Source: Diploptera punctata
Taxonomy: Eukaryota > Arthropoda > Insecta > Blattodea > Blaberidae
DNA length: 64,000 nt
Assembly: GCA_030220185.1 (NCBI GenBank)
Contig: JASPKZ010004955.1
Span: forward strand, 1,054,001-1,118,000
Reading direction: 5' to 3'
Shown here: positions 43,386 to 53,757 of the stretch, in pieces
Layout of the letters: each line of letters starts with the position of its first letter
Position numbering within the stretch: position 1 is the stretch's first letter
Notes under the pieces: model-generated
Told to the model about the DNA's origin: nothing
What the model saw: the letters and a program-made list of their open reading frames with translations, nothing else
The model's database searches: none
Translations under genes and position numbers: made by a program

Positions 43386-43445
43386 TAGCTCAGTCGGTAG
43401 CATGTTTGACATGGAATGTTGTAATGCCGGGTTCGAATCTCTCTT
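43386..43445 (+). other. tRNA-like Pol III unit
   Basis: An A-box-like TAGCTCAGTCGGTAGCATG and a strong B-box GGGTTCGAATCTC are followed by a T-rich run. The D stem has lost one base and no acceptor pairing is seen. A tRNA-derived pseudogene. Confidence 0.45.
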
Positions 43446-43670
43446 CTTGGTTTTTGTATTTTGTTTATTTTTATTTTTATTCAGAGGAGCATATTGTTTA
43501 TGTACGAGTAGTTACTTAATTGACTTTCTGATATTCTATTTAAGCATAAGTATTTATTTTGAATAATCTGTTCATACCAACTGCACATGAGCGTGTCCGT
43601 GATACTATCGTCTTGATACCAGTCTTTTCACTATTTCTTTGTATCTTGTAGGAGGCACATTGTAGACGTT

Positions 43671-44514
43671 ATGGCTAGTGTTTATGCATTCAGTGAATTA
43701 GCAGATATGCATAATGTTTATGGCGAGGAAAGAGGAAATGTGCACGTAGCAGCACAAATGTATAAAGAAAGATATCCTGACAGGCAACATCCTTATCATT
43801 CAACTTTGCAAATTATCTACGGGCGTCTAAGGGAATGTGGAACCCTGGTATGCATAAGCCGGATTCCAGCGCAAGACGAACTCATCGTTCCCTGGATTTC
43901 AAAGAAGAGGTGCTCGTCAGGATTCGAGAGAATCCTTCTACTAGTACACGAGCAATCTTGTGCCCCCACGGTTAAATGGTCATGTGTACAAGCAGTGTTT
44001 GATACACGTGCTTCCTGCATTCCTGGAAGAAATCCATCTTGATATCCGACGTCTGATGTTGATCCAGCACGACAGAGCTTCTCCTCACTTTGACAGGAAT
44101 GTAAGGAACCATCTGGACAATATCTTCCCTGGACGTTGGATTGGTCGAGGCGGTCATGTAGCGTGGCCTACACGTTCACCTAATCTCACTCCTCCAGATT
44201 TCTTCCTATGGGGACACCTTATGAGCCTCGTGTATCAGACTCCAGTCGACTTAGATGAGGAGTTACTGGCGAGAATTTTGGCTGCGTGTGACGAAATCAG
44301 AAATACCCCAGGAATCAATGATGATCTTGCAGAAGATTTCCGGGCTGTTGGCCGTGATCTTGAGGCTTGTAGTTCCCCAACGTTTCGCCAGAGACTGCGT
44401 CCGGCATCCTCAAGGGTTGTCTTGAGACTGGCAATTTTGCCAAGAGAGAGAACATGGAATAGTCTGAATGCGGCAGACAGCCAAAAGACTGTTGCGGCTA
44501 CAGATTTCCTTTAG
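43671..44514 (+). pseudogene. DD41D-type transposase (DUF4817-like N-terminus), internally deleted
   Basis: The first frame (43671) reads YAFSELADMHNVYGEERGN, VAAQMYKERYPDRQHPYHST and RLRECG, the N-terminal helix-turn-helix region usually annotated DUF4817. After a frame change near 43960 a 184-codon frame carries LMLIQHDRASPHFDRNVRNH, IGRGGHVAWPTRSPNLTPPD and FFLWGHLMSLVYQTPVDLDE. The two visible catalytic Asp (HDRA and PPDFF) are 42 positions apart, that is 41 residues between, as in DD41D transposases. The segment with the first catalytic Asp is deleted. The SPD triplet is SPN here. Related to the decayed copy at 3700-4640. Confidence 0.75.
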
Positions 44515-47090
44515 GATGGCCGAGGCCATCCTCGGGTACCAGGGCTATTCGCCCTTTTGCTCCGTTAATTTAGAAGAAGAGAGCCGAAAAGAAAATAATT
44601 GAGTGAGATGAATGTGAGACCATGGCAGTGTGTGTGTGCGTGTGAGTGTATCCAATGTGTTAATGCACGTCGGAGGAAGGAAGGTGTTAATGCAGGTCTG
44701 AGTAAGCCAATCGTTTGAGTACAGCGCTTCCTGTAGCAGGCGTCGAAGGTGCTCTACCAGTCCCAGAAACGAAGTTCAATTCCCCCGCCCGGCTCAGTGG
44801 TGAAAGAATGAAGTTACTGGTGGGAACTAGGGGGACTACTCCGGTATTCACCTTACCGCTATGGAAACCACCGAAACCAATAGCAGAGTAGCTTGTTAAA
44901 GAAAAATTTTGGTATGAGAAATGATTGTAATTTTAGGTTCGGGGGAATAATTTTGAATATAAAATTTTGAATTTAGAATAAATTGGGGATGGATTAAATT
45001 TACTGGTGGAGACTAGGGGCCCACTCCGACATTCGTCTTCGCGCCAAGGAAAACCACCGAAAACCTTGGCAGAGTGGGGGTGAAGTTACGTGATAAGTTA
45101 TCGAAAGATGGCCAAAATCGGTCCGGGCCGTCCGGTTCTTAAGGTGTATAGCCGGTAATTCACCTATTGTAGTCGCATTTGCGCTGATGGGAGTCCCTAG
45201 AAGGAGTAGACTTCAGTGTCGATAATGGTATCACCATCCCAGGTTAAATCGATGTGTAGATCCAACTGTGCTTGGCCCTCATAGAGTATTGCATCTATGC
45301 ATGAGCCAATGTTGTGGGAGAGATTTTTATTTGGTTGATGCCTGAAGTAGGGGCATTGACGCCAGCATGTGCAGATGACATCGGTTCCCACTTTTCTGTC
45401 GACCATGATAGGCCGTCGTACTACGTCCTGAGTGGCTGTAGTTTTGCACGGGACCGGGACAGTTTGAGTGCCCACGGCCGTTTTTCTTTTGGGCTTAGCT
45501 GTGGCCAAGCCTGCGTTCTCGGTTTGTGAGGCCGTTGATGTCTGTGTCACTGCTGGTTTCGTGAATAAATCCCTGCTTCGTGGGGGAACAGGTGGAGGGG
45601 CACGGGGCGCCTTTGAGCCTGTGCTGTGAGTGAAGGCAGCAGGAGCAAGCTCTACTGGGACTGCCTGTTTATCGGTATCTGGAGTGGCCTGAACTACTAT
45701 TTTTCTCCTTCTAGGGGATTGAGGTCGGAGGGCAATGGGCACCTCCGAGCCTGTGCTATTGGGGAGGGCAGCAGGAGCAAGCTCAACTGAGACTGCCTGT
45801 TTATCAGCAGCAGGAATTGCCTGTACTGCTATTTTGGGGCGCGCGGCAGGCTTGTGGACCTTAGCGCGGCGGTACGCTTCCACTTTGACTTTGTAGTGGC
45901 ATAAGCGATTTATTCGGAGGATATCCGATGCGTTGGAACCTTCCGCCAGGACTGCTATAAAGATTGGCAGCGGCCTCTTGGTCCTCCCTGAGGTCATATT
46001 GACCACCTGGAGGACTTCGAGGCCATGACCCTTGAGGTCGTCCTGGATCTCGGTTGGATCCACGCCCGAGTCAATCCCTTTGACTACAAATTTACGCGCT
46101 GTAGCCCGCGATTTTTTATTCCCTTCGCAGCAGGGAATGTGACGCTGCAGCAGCAGCTGTCGGTATTTGTAGTAGGCCGACAGTGAAGTCAGCCTAACCC
46201 TTGTTCCGAGCGGCGTAGGTTCGCAAATGAATGCGCGCGGCTCGATTTCTGCGAAAACCCTGTTCGCAGCTGCTAACTCGACGGTAAATTCCCGACGTAT
46301 CAGCAGTGGAGAGGGTTTCGATTGTGATTGGCGCGAGTCCTGTGACCCCGAACCCCCAGTGGGCCCACCGTCGTTGGACGGTAAGTCCTCCGGAGACCGG
46401 TCGACTCGAGTCCCCGAACCCCCGGTGGCCCCGCCGTCGTTGGACGGCGAGTCCCCCGGAGACCGGTCGACTCTCGAGACCTGAGTCCCTGAACCCCCGG
46501 CGGCCCCGCCGTCGTTGGACGGCGAGTCCTCCGGAGGCCGGTCGACTGTCATCGGTATCTCGGCTTGTCTGGCAGTTGATGCTGCAGGTTGTGACGTCGA
46601 TGGCTGTATTTTCCCCGCTTGGGATTTCTGGCGCGTTCGCTGCGCGATTGGTGGAGTGGGAGCGACGTTTTGGCTCGTTCTCTTCTTATTGGGCTTTCCC
46701 ATTGTGTGAGTGTTCTTATTTGCGGTTGGTGAAGTGGTATCACAAGTTGGAGGTGCCCTGACAAAGACCCTGGGATAGGGGCCGAGCTAGGGGCAGAAGG
46801 GATAAGGCCTATTGCCTTTTGAGGTAAAGGTGCTAACAAGGGGGGGTAGGTATGAAGAACCTTCGCTGAAAAAGAAATGCTGCCGGGACAGTTTGCTATG
46901 CTGCCTGACCACGTGTCGCTGCCGCTTGGGGCGCTGTGCGCAGTCGCTTAGCACGATTGAGTGCGAGGGAGTCGTTCCCGGATGCCGTCCGTTGAGGCTT
47001 CGCTTGCCGGTATGCAGGAGTGCTTCTAGACGATCAGGAGCTCCTTCCTCTTCCACTGCTGGCCATCGAATGAATCGAATCGAATGTGGC
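44515..47090 (-). mobile_element. ORF1-only non-LTR (Jockey-like) element
   Basis: On the minus strand: a GC-rich leader (47090-46703), one intact gag-like ORF (46702-45197), then about 680 bases of untranslated sequence containing two direct repeats (45001-45080 and 44815-44890; shared CTGGTGG..ACTAGGGG, ACTCCG.CATTC and AAACCACCGAAA blocks). No reverse transcriptase follows the ORF in any frame. It might be a deleted copy or a genuinely non-autonomous, gag-only element. Boundaries are approximate. Confidence 0.55.
45197..46702 (-). CDS. intact 501-codon gag-like ORF1 protein with PRE_C2HC-like domain
   Basis: The longest uninterrupted frame in the window. Residues 1-50 are basic and low-complexity (MGKPNKKRTSQNVAPTPPIA). 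Residues 52-122 hold three repeats built on DRSPEDSPSNDGG..GGSG. Residues 204-279 match the PRE_C2HC-like segment of Jockey-group ORF1 proteins: KFVVKGI, EIQDDLKGHGLEVLQVVNM, GRTKRPLPIFIAVL and INRLCHYKVKVEAYRR. Such proteins bind element RNA. The expected CCHC knuckles right after this segment are missing; instead two 34-residue repeats follow (289-322 and 334-367, each with VQA.P..DKQAV.VELAPAA). A Cys/His-containing tail comes last (ICTCWRQCPYFRHQP at 443-457). No stops or frame changes, unlike all neighbours apart from the Penelope frame. Confidence 0.75.
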   Translation of the reverse strand: MGKPNKKRTSQNVAPTPPIAQRTRQKSQAGKIQPSTSQPAASTARQAEIPMTVDRPPEDSPSNDGGAAGGSGTQVSRVDRSPGDSPSNDGGATGGSGTRVDRSPEDLPSNDGGPTGGSGSQDSRQSQSKPSPLLIRREFTVELAAANRVFAEIEPRAFICEPTPLGTRVRLTSLSAYYKYRQLLLQRHIPCCEGNKKSRATARKFVVKGIDSGVDPTEIQDDLKGHGLEVLQVVNMTSGRTKRPLPIFIAVLAEGSNASDILRINRLCHYKVKVEAYRRAKVHKPAARPKIAVQAIPAADKQAVSVELAPAALPNSTGSEVPIALRPQSPRRRKIVVQATPDTDKQAVPVELAPAAFTHSTGSKAPRAPPPVPPRSRDLFTKPAVTQTSTASQTENAGLATAKPKRKTAVGTQTVPVPCKTTATQDVVRRPIMVDRKVGTDVICTCWRQCPYFRHQPNKNLSHNIGSCIDAILYEGQAQLDLHIDLTWDGDTIIDTEVYSF

Positions 47091-48480
47091 AATTTTGTCG
47101 ACTACCTGCTCTATTTATACATTTATCCGCGACGTGTTCTCTGCGCGGTCCGTTACTTCGTAAATTGTATCTGCCTTCTGGTTGGTTAGCATTAGGGTCT
47201 TCCATTGCACCAATGAGGTTGTCTGATGTTCTAGTAGATTGTTCTCATAGGGGTTTACATCTGGCTTTTGTTAAGATTGGTATCCATGGTTTGTTGACTT
47301 TTAATGATTCTTCTTTTCTATTGTAACTATTTTGATGTTTGAGTATTTCAATGACTTCTCGTTGCAGACGGGTAAAATAGTGTGTGCAGTTAGATAATAT
47401 ATCTTTGTTGTTGTATTGTACTGTTTGGCCTTCAAGTAGAGAGTGTTCTGCTACTGCCGACTTTTCCACTTGTTTAAGACGGGTGTATCTTTCGTGTTCT
47501 TTAAGTCTGGTTGTGATGCTGCGTTTAGTGCTGCCTATATACACTTGGCCGCAACTGCATGGGATCCTGTATATGCCTGCTGATAGATGAGGATGAAGTT
47601 GATCCTTGATCGGTCTGAGGTTTTTGATTTTCCTGGTAGGCCTATATACTGTTTTAATGTCTTCTTTCTTTAGCAGTTTTGCAATTCGGTCAGTTACATT
47701 CTTGATGAAAGGTAAGAATGCCCAGGTTGGCGTTTTTTCTTCTGATTCCTTGTTGTTGTATCGTCCGGGATGGTTTGCTCTGTTGATTTCTTTGTTGGTG
47801 TATCCATAGGCTGAGAATACTGTACGGAAATGTTTGATTTCAGTCTTTAATAATTCAGGATAACAAAGTTTCTTGGCGCGATTTGTCAATGTTTTGATGA
47901 TACCAAGTTTCTGTTTGGGGTGATGATTGGAGGTTTTATGAATATATCTGTCAGCATGCATAGGTTTTCTATATATGGTGTGATAAATGTTGTCATCTTC
48001 TTCTCTTCTGATTGAGATGTCCAGAAGGGCTATGCTGTGATCTTTTTCTTTTCCTACGGTGAATTGTATATTGGAGTTTATGTTGTTGATGTGCACCAGA
48101 AATTCTTCTATTTTATCTTCCCCGTGGTTCCAAATCACGAAGGTGTCGTCTACATATCGAAGCCATGTCTTGGGTTTAAGAGGGGCAGTCTCTAAACATT
48201 TTTGTTCGAAATTTTCCATAAAGAAATTTGCAACTACTGGGCTCAGGGGACTGCCCATAGCTACTCCATCTATTTGTTCATAGAAGTCGTTATTGAATAA
48301 GAAATAGCTGGTAGTTAAGCAGTGTTCGAAAAGATTAGTGATGTCTTGAGGAAACTTGTCAGCGATGAGGTGAATGTTCTCCTTTATAGGAACTTTAGTG
48401 AATAGAGAGACCACGTCGAAACTAACCATCAGATCGTCCGGTTGCAGAGCTATCTCTTTTAGTTTATCTACGATAAGAAA
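47091..48480 (-). mobile_element. Penelope-like element, 5'-truncated
   Basis: Minus strand: RT palm to GIY-YIG endonuclease in one frame (48480-47245), then a 3' region that holds CTAACCAACCAGAAGG and TGTATAAATAGAGC (47118-47105), a TATA-type box as in Penelope terminal repeats. The 5' break at 48480 abuts a tRNA-like sequence. The element is followed in the same orientation by the gag-only element. Other Penelope pieces lie at 8774-9002 and 58062-58380, from different subfamilies. Confidence 0.82.
47245..48480 (-). CDS. Penelope-like reverse transcriptase plus GIY-YIG endonuclease, N-terminally truncated
   Basis: The frame is open from the 48480 break to the stop at 47245. It begins inside the RT palm: KLKEIALQPDDLMVSFDVVS then LFTKVPIKE (first catalytic Asp). 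The next motifs are VAMGSPLSPVVANFFMENFE, RYVDDTFVIW (catalytic YVDD), IALLDISIRR and TIYRKPMHADRYIHKTSNHH. The C-terminal third is a GIY-YIG endonuclease: GIYRIPCSCGQVYIGSTKRS with the Cys pair typical of Penelope, then TTRLKEHERYTR, AVAEHSLLEG and QREVIEILKHQ. The first internal Met gives 394 codons. The N-terminal third of a full Penelope protein is missing, so it cannot work alone, but no inactivating change is seen in the remainder. Confidence 0.9.
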   Translation of the reverse strand, partial: FLIVDKLKEIALQPDDLMVSFDVVSLFTKVPIKENIHLIADKFPQDITNLFEHCLTTSYFLFNNDFYEQIDGVAMGSPLSPVVANFFMENFEQKCLETAPLKPKTWLRYVDDTFVIWNHGEDKIEEFLVHINNINSNIQFTVGKEKDHSIALLDISIRREEDDNIYHTIYRKPMHADRYIHKTSNHHPKQKLGIIKTLTNRAKKLCYPELLKTEIKHFRTVFSAYGYTNKEINRANHPGRYNNKESEEKTPTWAFLPFIKNVTDRIAKLLKKEDIKTVYRPTRKIKNLRPIKDQLHPHLSAGIYRIPCSCGQVYIGSTKRSITTRLKEHERYTRLKQVEKSAVAEHSLLEGQTVQYNNKDILSNCTHYFTRLQREVIEILKHQNSYNRKEESLKVNKPWIPILTKARCKPL

Positions 48481-48486
48481 AATTTA

Positions 48487-48557
48487 TGCCTGAAAGGGAT
48501 TTGAACCCGGACCCATGGGTTGGTACTCAAGCATGCTATACATTACACCACCAGGCA
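48487..48557 (-). tRNA. tRNA-like sequence (pair member 1)
   Basis: Minus strand: acceptor halves TGCCTGG and TCAGGCA pair fully with one wobble, and there is a B-box GGGTTCAAATCCC. The anticodon stem does not pair (CTTGA against CCCAT), with loop GTACCAA. Followed by TAAATTTTTC, a T-run. Its near relative is at 48648. Probably a tRNA-derived repeat. Confidence 0.5.
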
Positions 48558-48576
48558 AATCCGATACAACCATTTA

Positions 48577-48578
<2 letters not shown>

Positions 48579-48626
<48 letters not shown>
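48579..48626. repeat. (TA)n microsatellite between two tRNA-like units
   Basis: About 24 TA units. Confidence 0.92.
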
Positions 48627-48629
<3 letters not shown>

Positions 48630-48647
48630 TATGATAAGAAAAATAAA

Positions 48648-48717
48648 TGCCTGGACGGGATTCGAACCCGGAACTCTGAGTCTGTACCTCAGCGTGATAT
48701 CCATTACACCACTAGGC
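48648..48717 (-). tRNA. tRNA-like sequence with good cloverleaf (pair member 2)
   Basis: Minus strand: anticodon stem CTGAG/CTCAG perfect with a 7-base loop GTACAGA (anticodon position ACA), T arm CCGGG-TTCGAAT-CCCGT with one mismatch, and acceptor CGCCTAG against CCAGGCA with two mismatches. A T-rich stretch follows (TTTATTTTTC on the minus strand). An ACA anticodon is unusual for a working tRNA. The duplicate at 48487 shares the ends and flank, which favours a tRNA-derived repeat family. Confidence 0.5.
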
Positions 48718-48922
48718 GAATCCAATTCAAACACATTTTTCTTATACATGTATTATATTCTCCATTATTACTAGATGTCGCGAGAACTCGGTCTTCACTG
48801 CCATCTAGTAGCTGACTCTAACAAGTAAGCAAATTAAAGAGAATATTTTTACTTTATAGCAGTGACGCTTTATCGATATATAGTAACTGATTACAATTTG
48901 CGCCCCTCAAAATCCAACCTCA

Positions 48923-50340
48923 GTGGTCCACGTCCCGAGGGGTGGGCAACGGGAAGTACGGAATAGCCAAGTGATAGAAGGAGATCCTATTCCAGATGAG
49001 TGGAAGTTATCGTATATTAGTGCAATATACAAAAATAAAGGGAATAAAAGAGATCCATCAAACTATAGAGGCATCAGTGTTATGGCAGCAATTAGTAGAA
49101 CGTTATGTACAATTATTAAAATCAGATTGGAGGAACTAATACAAAATAGAATATCAGAAGAACAAACAGGTTTCACAGCAGGTAAATCGTGTCTTGATAA
49201 TATATTTGTGATCAGGCAGATTACTGAAAAGATGTTGGCTAAAGGAAAAGAACTTCATATGGCATTTATAGACCTGGAAAAGGCATATGACTCTGTACCC
49301 ATCAACAAGCTTTGGGTGGCAATGGAGAAGTTTGGAATATCTAAATCTCTCATACATTTTATAAAAAGAATGTATGATTGTAAAGCAAGTATTAAGGTTG
49401 GAAATAGAATATCCTCAGAATTTGATATAACAAAAGGATTAAGACAAGGATGTGGGATGTCACCAACATTGTTCAAGATATATTTAGAAGATGTATTAAT
49501 AAATGGAATAAGTCATGTAGGGGAATGGGAATCGACATTAATGGTCATTTACTGCACAATTTATTATTCGCTGATGACCAGATTGTAAAAGGACAAGATA
49601 AAAAAGATATAGAATATATGATCAGAAAGTTGGTCGATGCATTTGAGATAGGTGGACTGAAGATAAATTATATTAAAACAGAATATATGGTAATCGGAGG
49701 AAATTCAGAAGACCTACAAATAAATAATATGATAATTAAACGTGTTGAAGAATTTAAATATCTTGGATCTATAATAGATAAATCTGGTACTTGTGAAAAA
49801 TATATTATTAACAGAGTAAATTGTGCAAGGAAGGCGATTAGATCCCTGAATGGTCTTTTATGGAATAGAAATTTGACCAGAAAAAAAAAGGGATTATACA
49901 GACAATAATAGAAAGTATACTTGCATATGGATCAGAAAGCTGGACAATAAATGAAGGGATGCAGAAAAGAATCTTGGCGACAGAAATGGACGGATTACGG
50001 AGAAGTATGAGAATATCCAGGCTACAACATATTCGAAATACATATATCAGACAAGGAATGGATGCACAAGAAACTGTTATCGATAGGATAACAAAGAGAG
50101 CTCTACAATGGTATGGACATGTACAACGGATGCCGGAAGACCAGTGGCCTAAACAGGTGTTGGATTGAATGGTACCAGGCAGAAGGAGAAGGGGAAGAAG
50201 TAGAAGAGCATGGTATGAGGGAATATATGATGACATGATGAAGAGGGGTATGGAAAATGGACAATGGGAAGATAGGAATCTCTGGAAAGCAGGAATCAAA
50301 GGCAAACTGCTGTAAAGTTGAAAGCCTGTATTAAGTAAAT
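48923..50340 (+). mobile_element. LINE-C copy 1, 5'-truncated reverse transcriptase
   Basis: The frame from 48923 reads IPDEWKLSYISAIYKNKGNK, SNYRGISVMAAISRTL, SEEQTGFTAGKSCLDNIFV, LHMAFIDLEKAYDSVP (catalytic Asp) and GLRQGCGMSPTLFKIYLEDV. A frame change near 49500 leads to HNLLFADDQIVKGQDKKD (catalytic FADD), LKINYIKTEYMVIGG and VEEFKYLGSIIDKSGT. After another change near 49890 come the tail ILAYGSESWTINEGMQKRIL, then ALQWYGHVQRMPEDQWPKQV and GRRRRGRSRRAWYEGIYDDM, to a stop near 50315. No endonuclease is present: the copy is cut in the 5' part of the RT. The FADD residues are intact. Confidence 0.87.
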
Positions 50341-50639
50341 TACAATTTGCCTGATGCAAAATTTAATATTTCTGATTTCTAGATTGTACCATTGAAATAA
50401 AAAATGCACACATGGAAATATGTATGTCTTGCAGAATGTATCCACATTCTTAATAAGTTAGTTATTTATCAGATTACGTTTACTTTCAAAACAAATTATT
50501 AGAAATCACATGAGCTGTCCAATTGCTGACGTAGTAAATTCTAATTGTAAACTCAATTATAAAAGACAAAACAATCATTAGCCCAACACAAAAATCATCT
50601 GTGAGTCACTACATAACATCGATATATCAGATTCGCTTA

Positions 50640-53125
50640 TCATCATCATCACTCCAGGGATTAGGCAATTGCCCGTTCCGACTTCATAATGCATCAGCCG
50701 AACGCCTTCTAGGTCTTCCAACATCACGTCTTCCGCTTGCTTGATAATTTCATGCTAACAATGGATATCTCTCCTTACTCATTCCATCCATATGATCAAT
50801 CCATTTCTGTCTGTAATTCGTGACCTTATCCAATAAAGGCTGTACTTTCAATTCTTCTCTTATATCCTCATTTCTTATTCTATCAAGTCTTGTACATCCT
50901 TTTACTTGTCTTAGGAATATCTCCGCCGTCTGTATTCTATCCTTTTGTTTTTTTTCAATGGAGCCCAAGTTTCACCACCATACAATATTGTGGGAACCGC
51001 CATAACATTATACATTTTATCTTGGTTTCTTTTCTAATTTTATTTTTGAATGTTCTCTGTATTGTTCCACACCCGTCTGAAATTTATTTATTTTGGAGTC
51101 AATATCTCTTTCCACATTGTAGCCAACATCACAGCCCAAATATTTGAAACTAGACACCTGTTCTATACTTTGATTTTCTAAAATAATTTTGGATCTCACT
51201 GGATCTCTTCCTCTAAAAGCCATGGTCTTCGTTTTCCTTACAGAAATCTTTAGATCATATAATTTACATATTTCATTTAATGCATGCATAGATTTCTGTA
51301 AGTCGTCTTCATTTTTCTGTATTATGATTACATCGTCAGCAAATAGAAGATTATTTATGCACACTTTATTATCTATTCTTATTCCTGGATTCACTAAAAC
51401 TTTCCATTTATTTAAAATATCGTCATAAATATATATTAAACAAAGTGGGTGATAAACTACATACTTGTCGTAATCCAGTATTTGTTTTGATTGTATCTGT
51501 TCTTTTGAATCCGGTATCTATAATTATATTTGTGTCTTCATATAATTTCTTTATTGTTTCAACAAGGCACAGCGGATATCCTTTGATTCGTAATATTTCC
51601 CATAATTTTTGTCTGTTTACTCGATCGAAGGCCTTATCCAAATCTATAAATCCTATGTGAGTTTCTAAGTTATGTTCGCTTCTCTTTTCTATGAGTTGTT
51701 TCAGTATAAAGAGATTGTCTATACATGACCTTCCCTTTCTGAATCCACTTTGATTTTCATTTATTATTACTTCTGTTATGTTTCTGAATCTATCATTTAT
51801 TATTTTCGTATATATCTTGCAGCGAGTATTCATTAAGCTAATCCCTCTGTAATTCTCGCAATTTCTCCGGTCTCCTATTTTAAATATATTCTTCACAATT
51901 GCTGTTTTCCAAGTGGTTGGAATCTCAAAGGTCTGCCAACATATATTAATTAAATGAAGTATTCGTAGTGTAGTTTACACAATATTCCAATATATTTGAC
52001 TAACTCCATATTTATCTTATCTAATCCTGTTGCTTTCCTGTTCTTAGTGTTTTTCAGAGCCATTTCTAATTCATTTATGTCTATTACATCAATATTTTCC
52101 ACTTTTATTTCTTCCTCGTTGTTCTCTTTTCCTTCAATTTCCTCCTTTTTCCAAAGTTTTTCATAATGTTGTATCCATTCTTGTTCTGGGATTATATTCA
52201 ATCTGGCAGAATCTTTCTCAGTCTGATTTAGATGTTTCACTAATTTATAACCTATTTCTTGTCTCCATACATATCATGTTCTAGTGAGCTTATAAATTTA
52301 TCCCATGACTCCTGATGGGCTTTTCTTATAAAGCTTTTAGCAATTCTCCTTTTCATTTTATATTCTTCGTAAGATTCTTCTGTTTTCAGTCGTAAGTATG
52401 TATGATATGCTTTTTGTTTTTCATTCACTGCATTTTGTATATTCGCATTCCAAGTTCTCAAGCCCTTCCTATTTCTTATTCTATTTTTCTTTCCTAATAT
52501 CTCATTTGCTGTTTTATGTATTACATTTGATATATTTTCCCATTCAATATTTATATCTTCTGACGTCGCTATCTCTGATATATATTTATTCATTCTGCTT
52601 TCATAATGTTGTCTAATACTTTGATCTTGTAATAAATATACTTTATATACTTCTTCTTGGTTTCTTTTGTTCTTTATGTTATTTTTCCGCCATTTAGCTA
52701 TTATGTTTATTTTACTTATCACGAGATAGTGATCAGAGTATAATTATATCGCTGCCTCTATGTACTCTCACATCTGTTACCAAGGCTCCAAGCTTGTTGT
52801 TTACGATTAAATAGTCAATTATTGATCTTGAGTTATATCCACTTCTTGTATATTTATGTATGTCCTTTTTTCGGAAATAGGTATTCATTATTTTTAATTG
52901 ATTATAGGTTGAAAACTGTCTCAAATCCTGTCCATTATCATTTATTGTTCTTTCTCCATTATATCCTATTACATTAGGTATAGGGACATTGCCTACTCTG
53001 GCATTTAAATCTCCATTTATTATTAGATGATGATCTTTTGTATATTTATCAACTAATGTTTGTAATGTTTTATAAAAAATGTTTCTTCTTTCTTACCTTC
53101 TCTGGGGCAGTTAATATTTGACACC
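50640..53125 (-). mobile_element. LINE-C-type copy 2 (endonuclease to C-terminus), decayed
   Basis: Minus strand, right to left: endonuclease end (52924-52733) with NTYFRKKDIHKYT, SIIDYLIVNNKLGALVTDVR and VHRGSDI; a linker (52722-51950) with WENISNVIHKTANEILG and LKNTKNRKATGLDKINMELV; RT (51896-51423) with NCENYRGISLMNTRCKIYTK, NENQSGFRKGRSCIDNLF, IGFIDLDKAFDRVNRQKLW and LSPTLFNIYL; then INNLLFADDVIIIQKNED (51360), LKISVRKTKTMAFRGRD, SSFKYLGCDVGYNVE, and the tail RLDRIRNEDIREELKV, KWIDHMDGMSKERYP to about 50640. Frames change between blocks. It is the same type as 48923-50340 but a clearly different lineage. The two copies face each other tail to tail. Confidence 0.88.
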
Positions 53126-53163
53126 CGTTATTAAAAAATAATGTTTAATGTCACACACGAAGT

Positions 53164-53488
53164 CTCACGTTGCAGCTAAATGGTTTGTGTCAAGATGCCT
53201 TAATAGAGGTCAGTGGTTCAAGTCCCCGTGAGAGGAAATTTTCTCATGGAATTTCGGCCAGAATGGGACTGGTGCCCGCCCAGAATCATGAACAAATTGG
53301 GCAGCTACAATATTTAGCGGTTGCAGTTGAGAAAACAAGCCATAACGGCTGGAGTATCCGACATGCTGACCACATATCACCCTTTATTTTGGCTAGATGA
53401 TTGTCCACCTCTGCCATTGATATATTTGGATGTGAGATGAGCGGCCGGCTGGTAGGCAAAGGACTTTCTATGTCGCACCATTCAGTTT
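53164..53488 (+). mobile_element. SINE-1 copy
   Basis: Starts CACGTTGCAGCTAAATGG, keeps a B-box-like TGGTTCAAGTCCCC, then the SINE-1 blocks TTTTCTCATGGAATTTCGG, GGGACTGGTGCCCGCCC and GAGAAAACAAGCCATAACGG, and a last block with TATGTCGCACCATTCAG. The tRNA-like head is altered compared with the 27307 copy. Confidence 0.8.
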
Positions 53489-53757
53489 ATTAACACACGA
53501 ACTTATGAATTTGTTGCGCTATTTGTTTATTTGACAGTTGTGCATACGTACTCTATAACATACGGGTACAAAGCTTTCACGTTGTGAAAGTTCATGATAG
53601 CTGAAAGATGTTCAAATTGTTTTTCCAGAAATTTCTTTCCTTCTTCCACATTATTTTGTGACCCCTCCTGAACAGTTATTTGGTTGGTTTTACAGCTCAC
53701 ATTACAGATTTATGCACCATTTTGTATCTTCTTTCCCGATTTTTCATGTGCATCATG

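Noticed and set aside
46306..46761. 151-codon plus-strand frame with WTASPPETGRL-type repeats
   Set aside because: Antisense shadow of the repeat region of the intact gag-like ORF on the minus strand.
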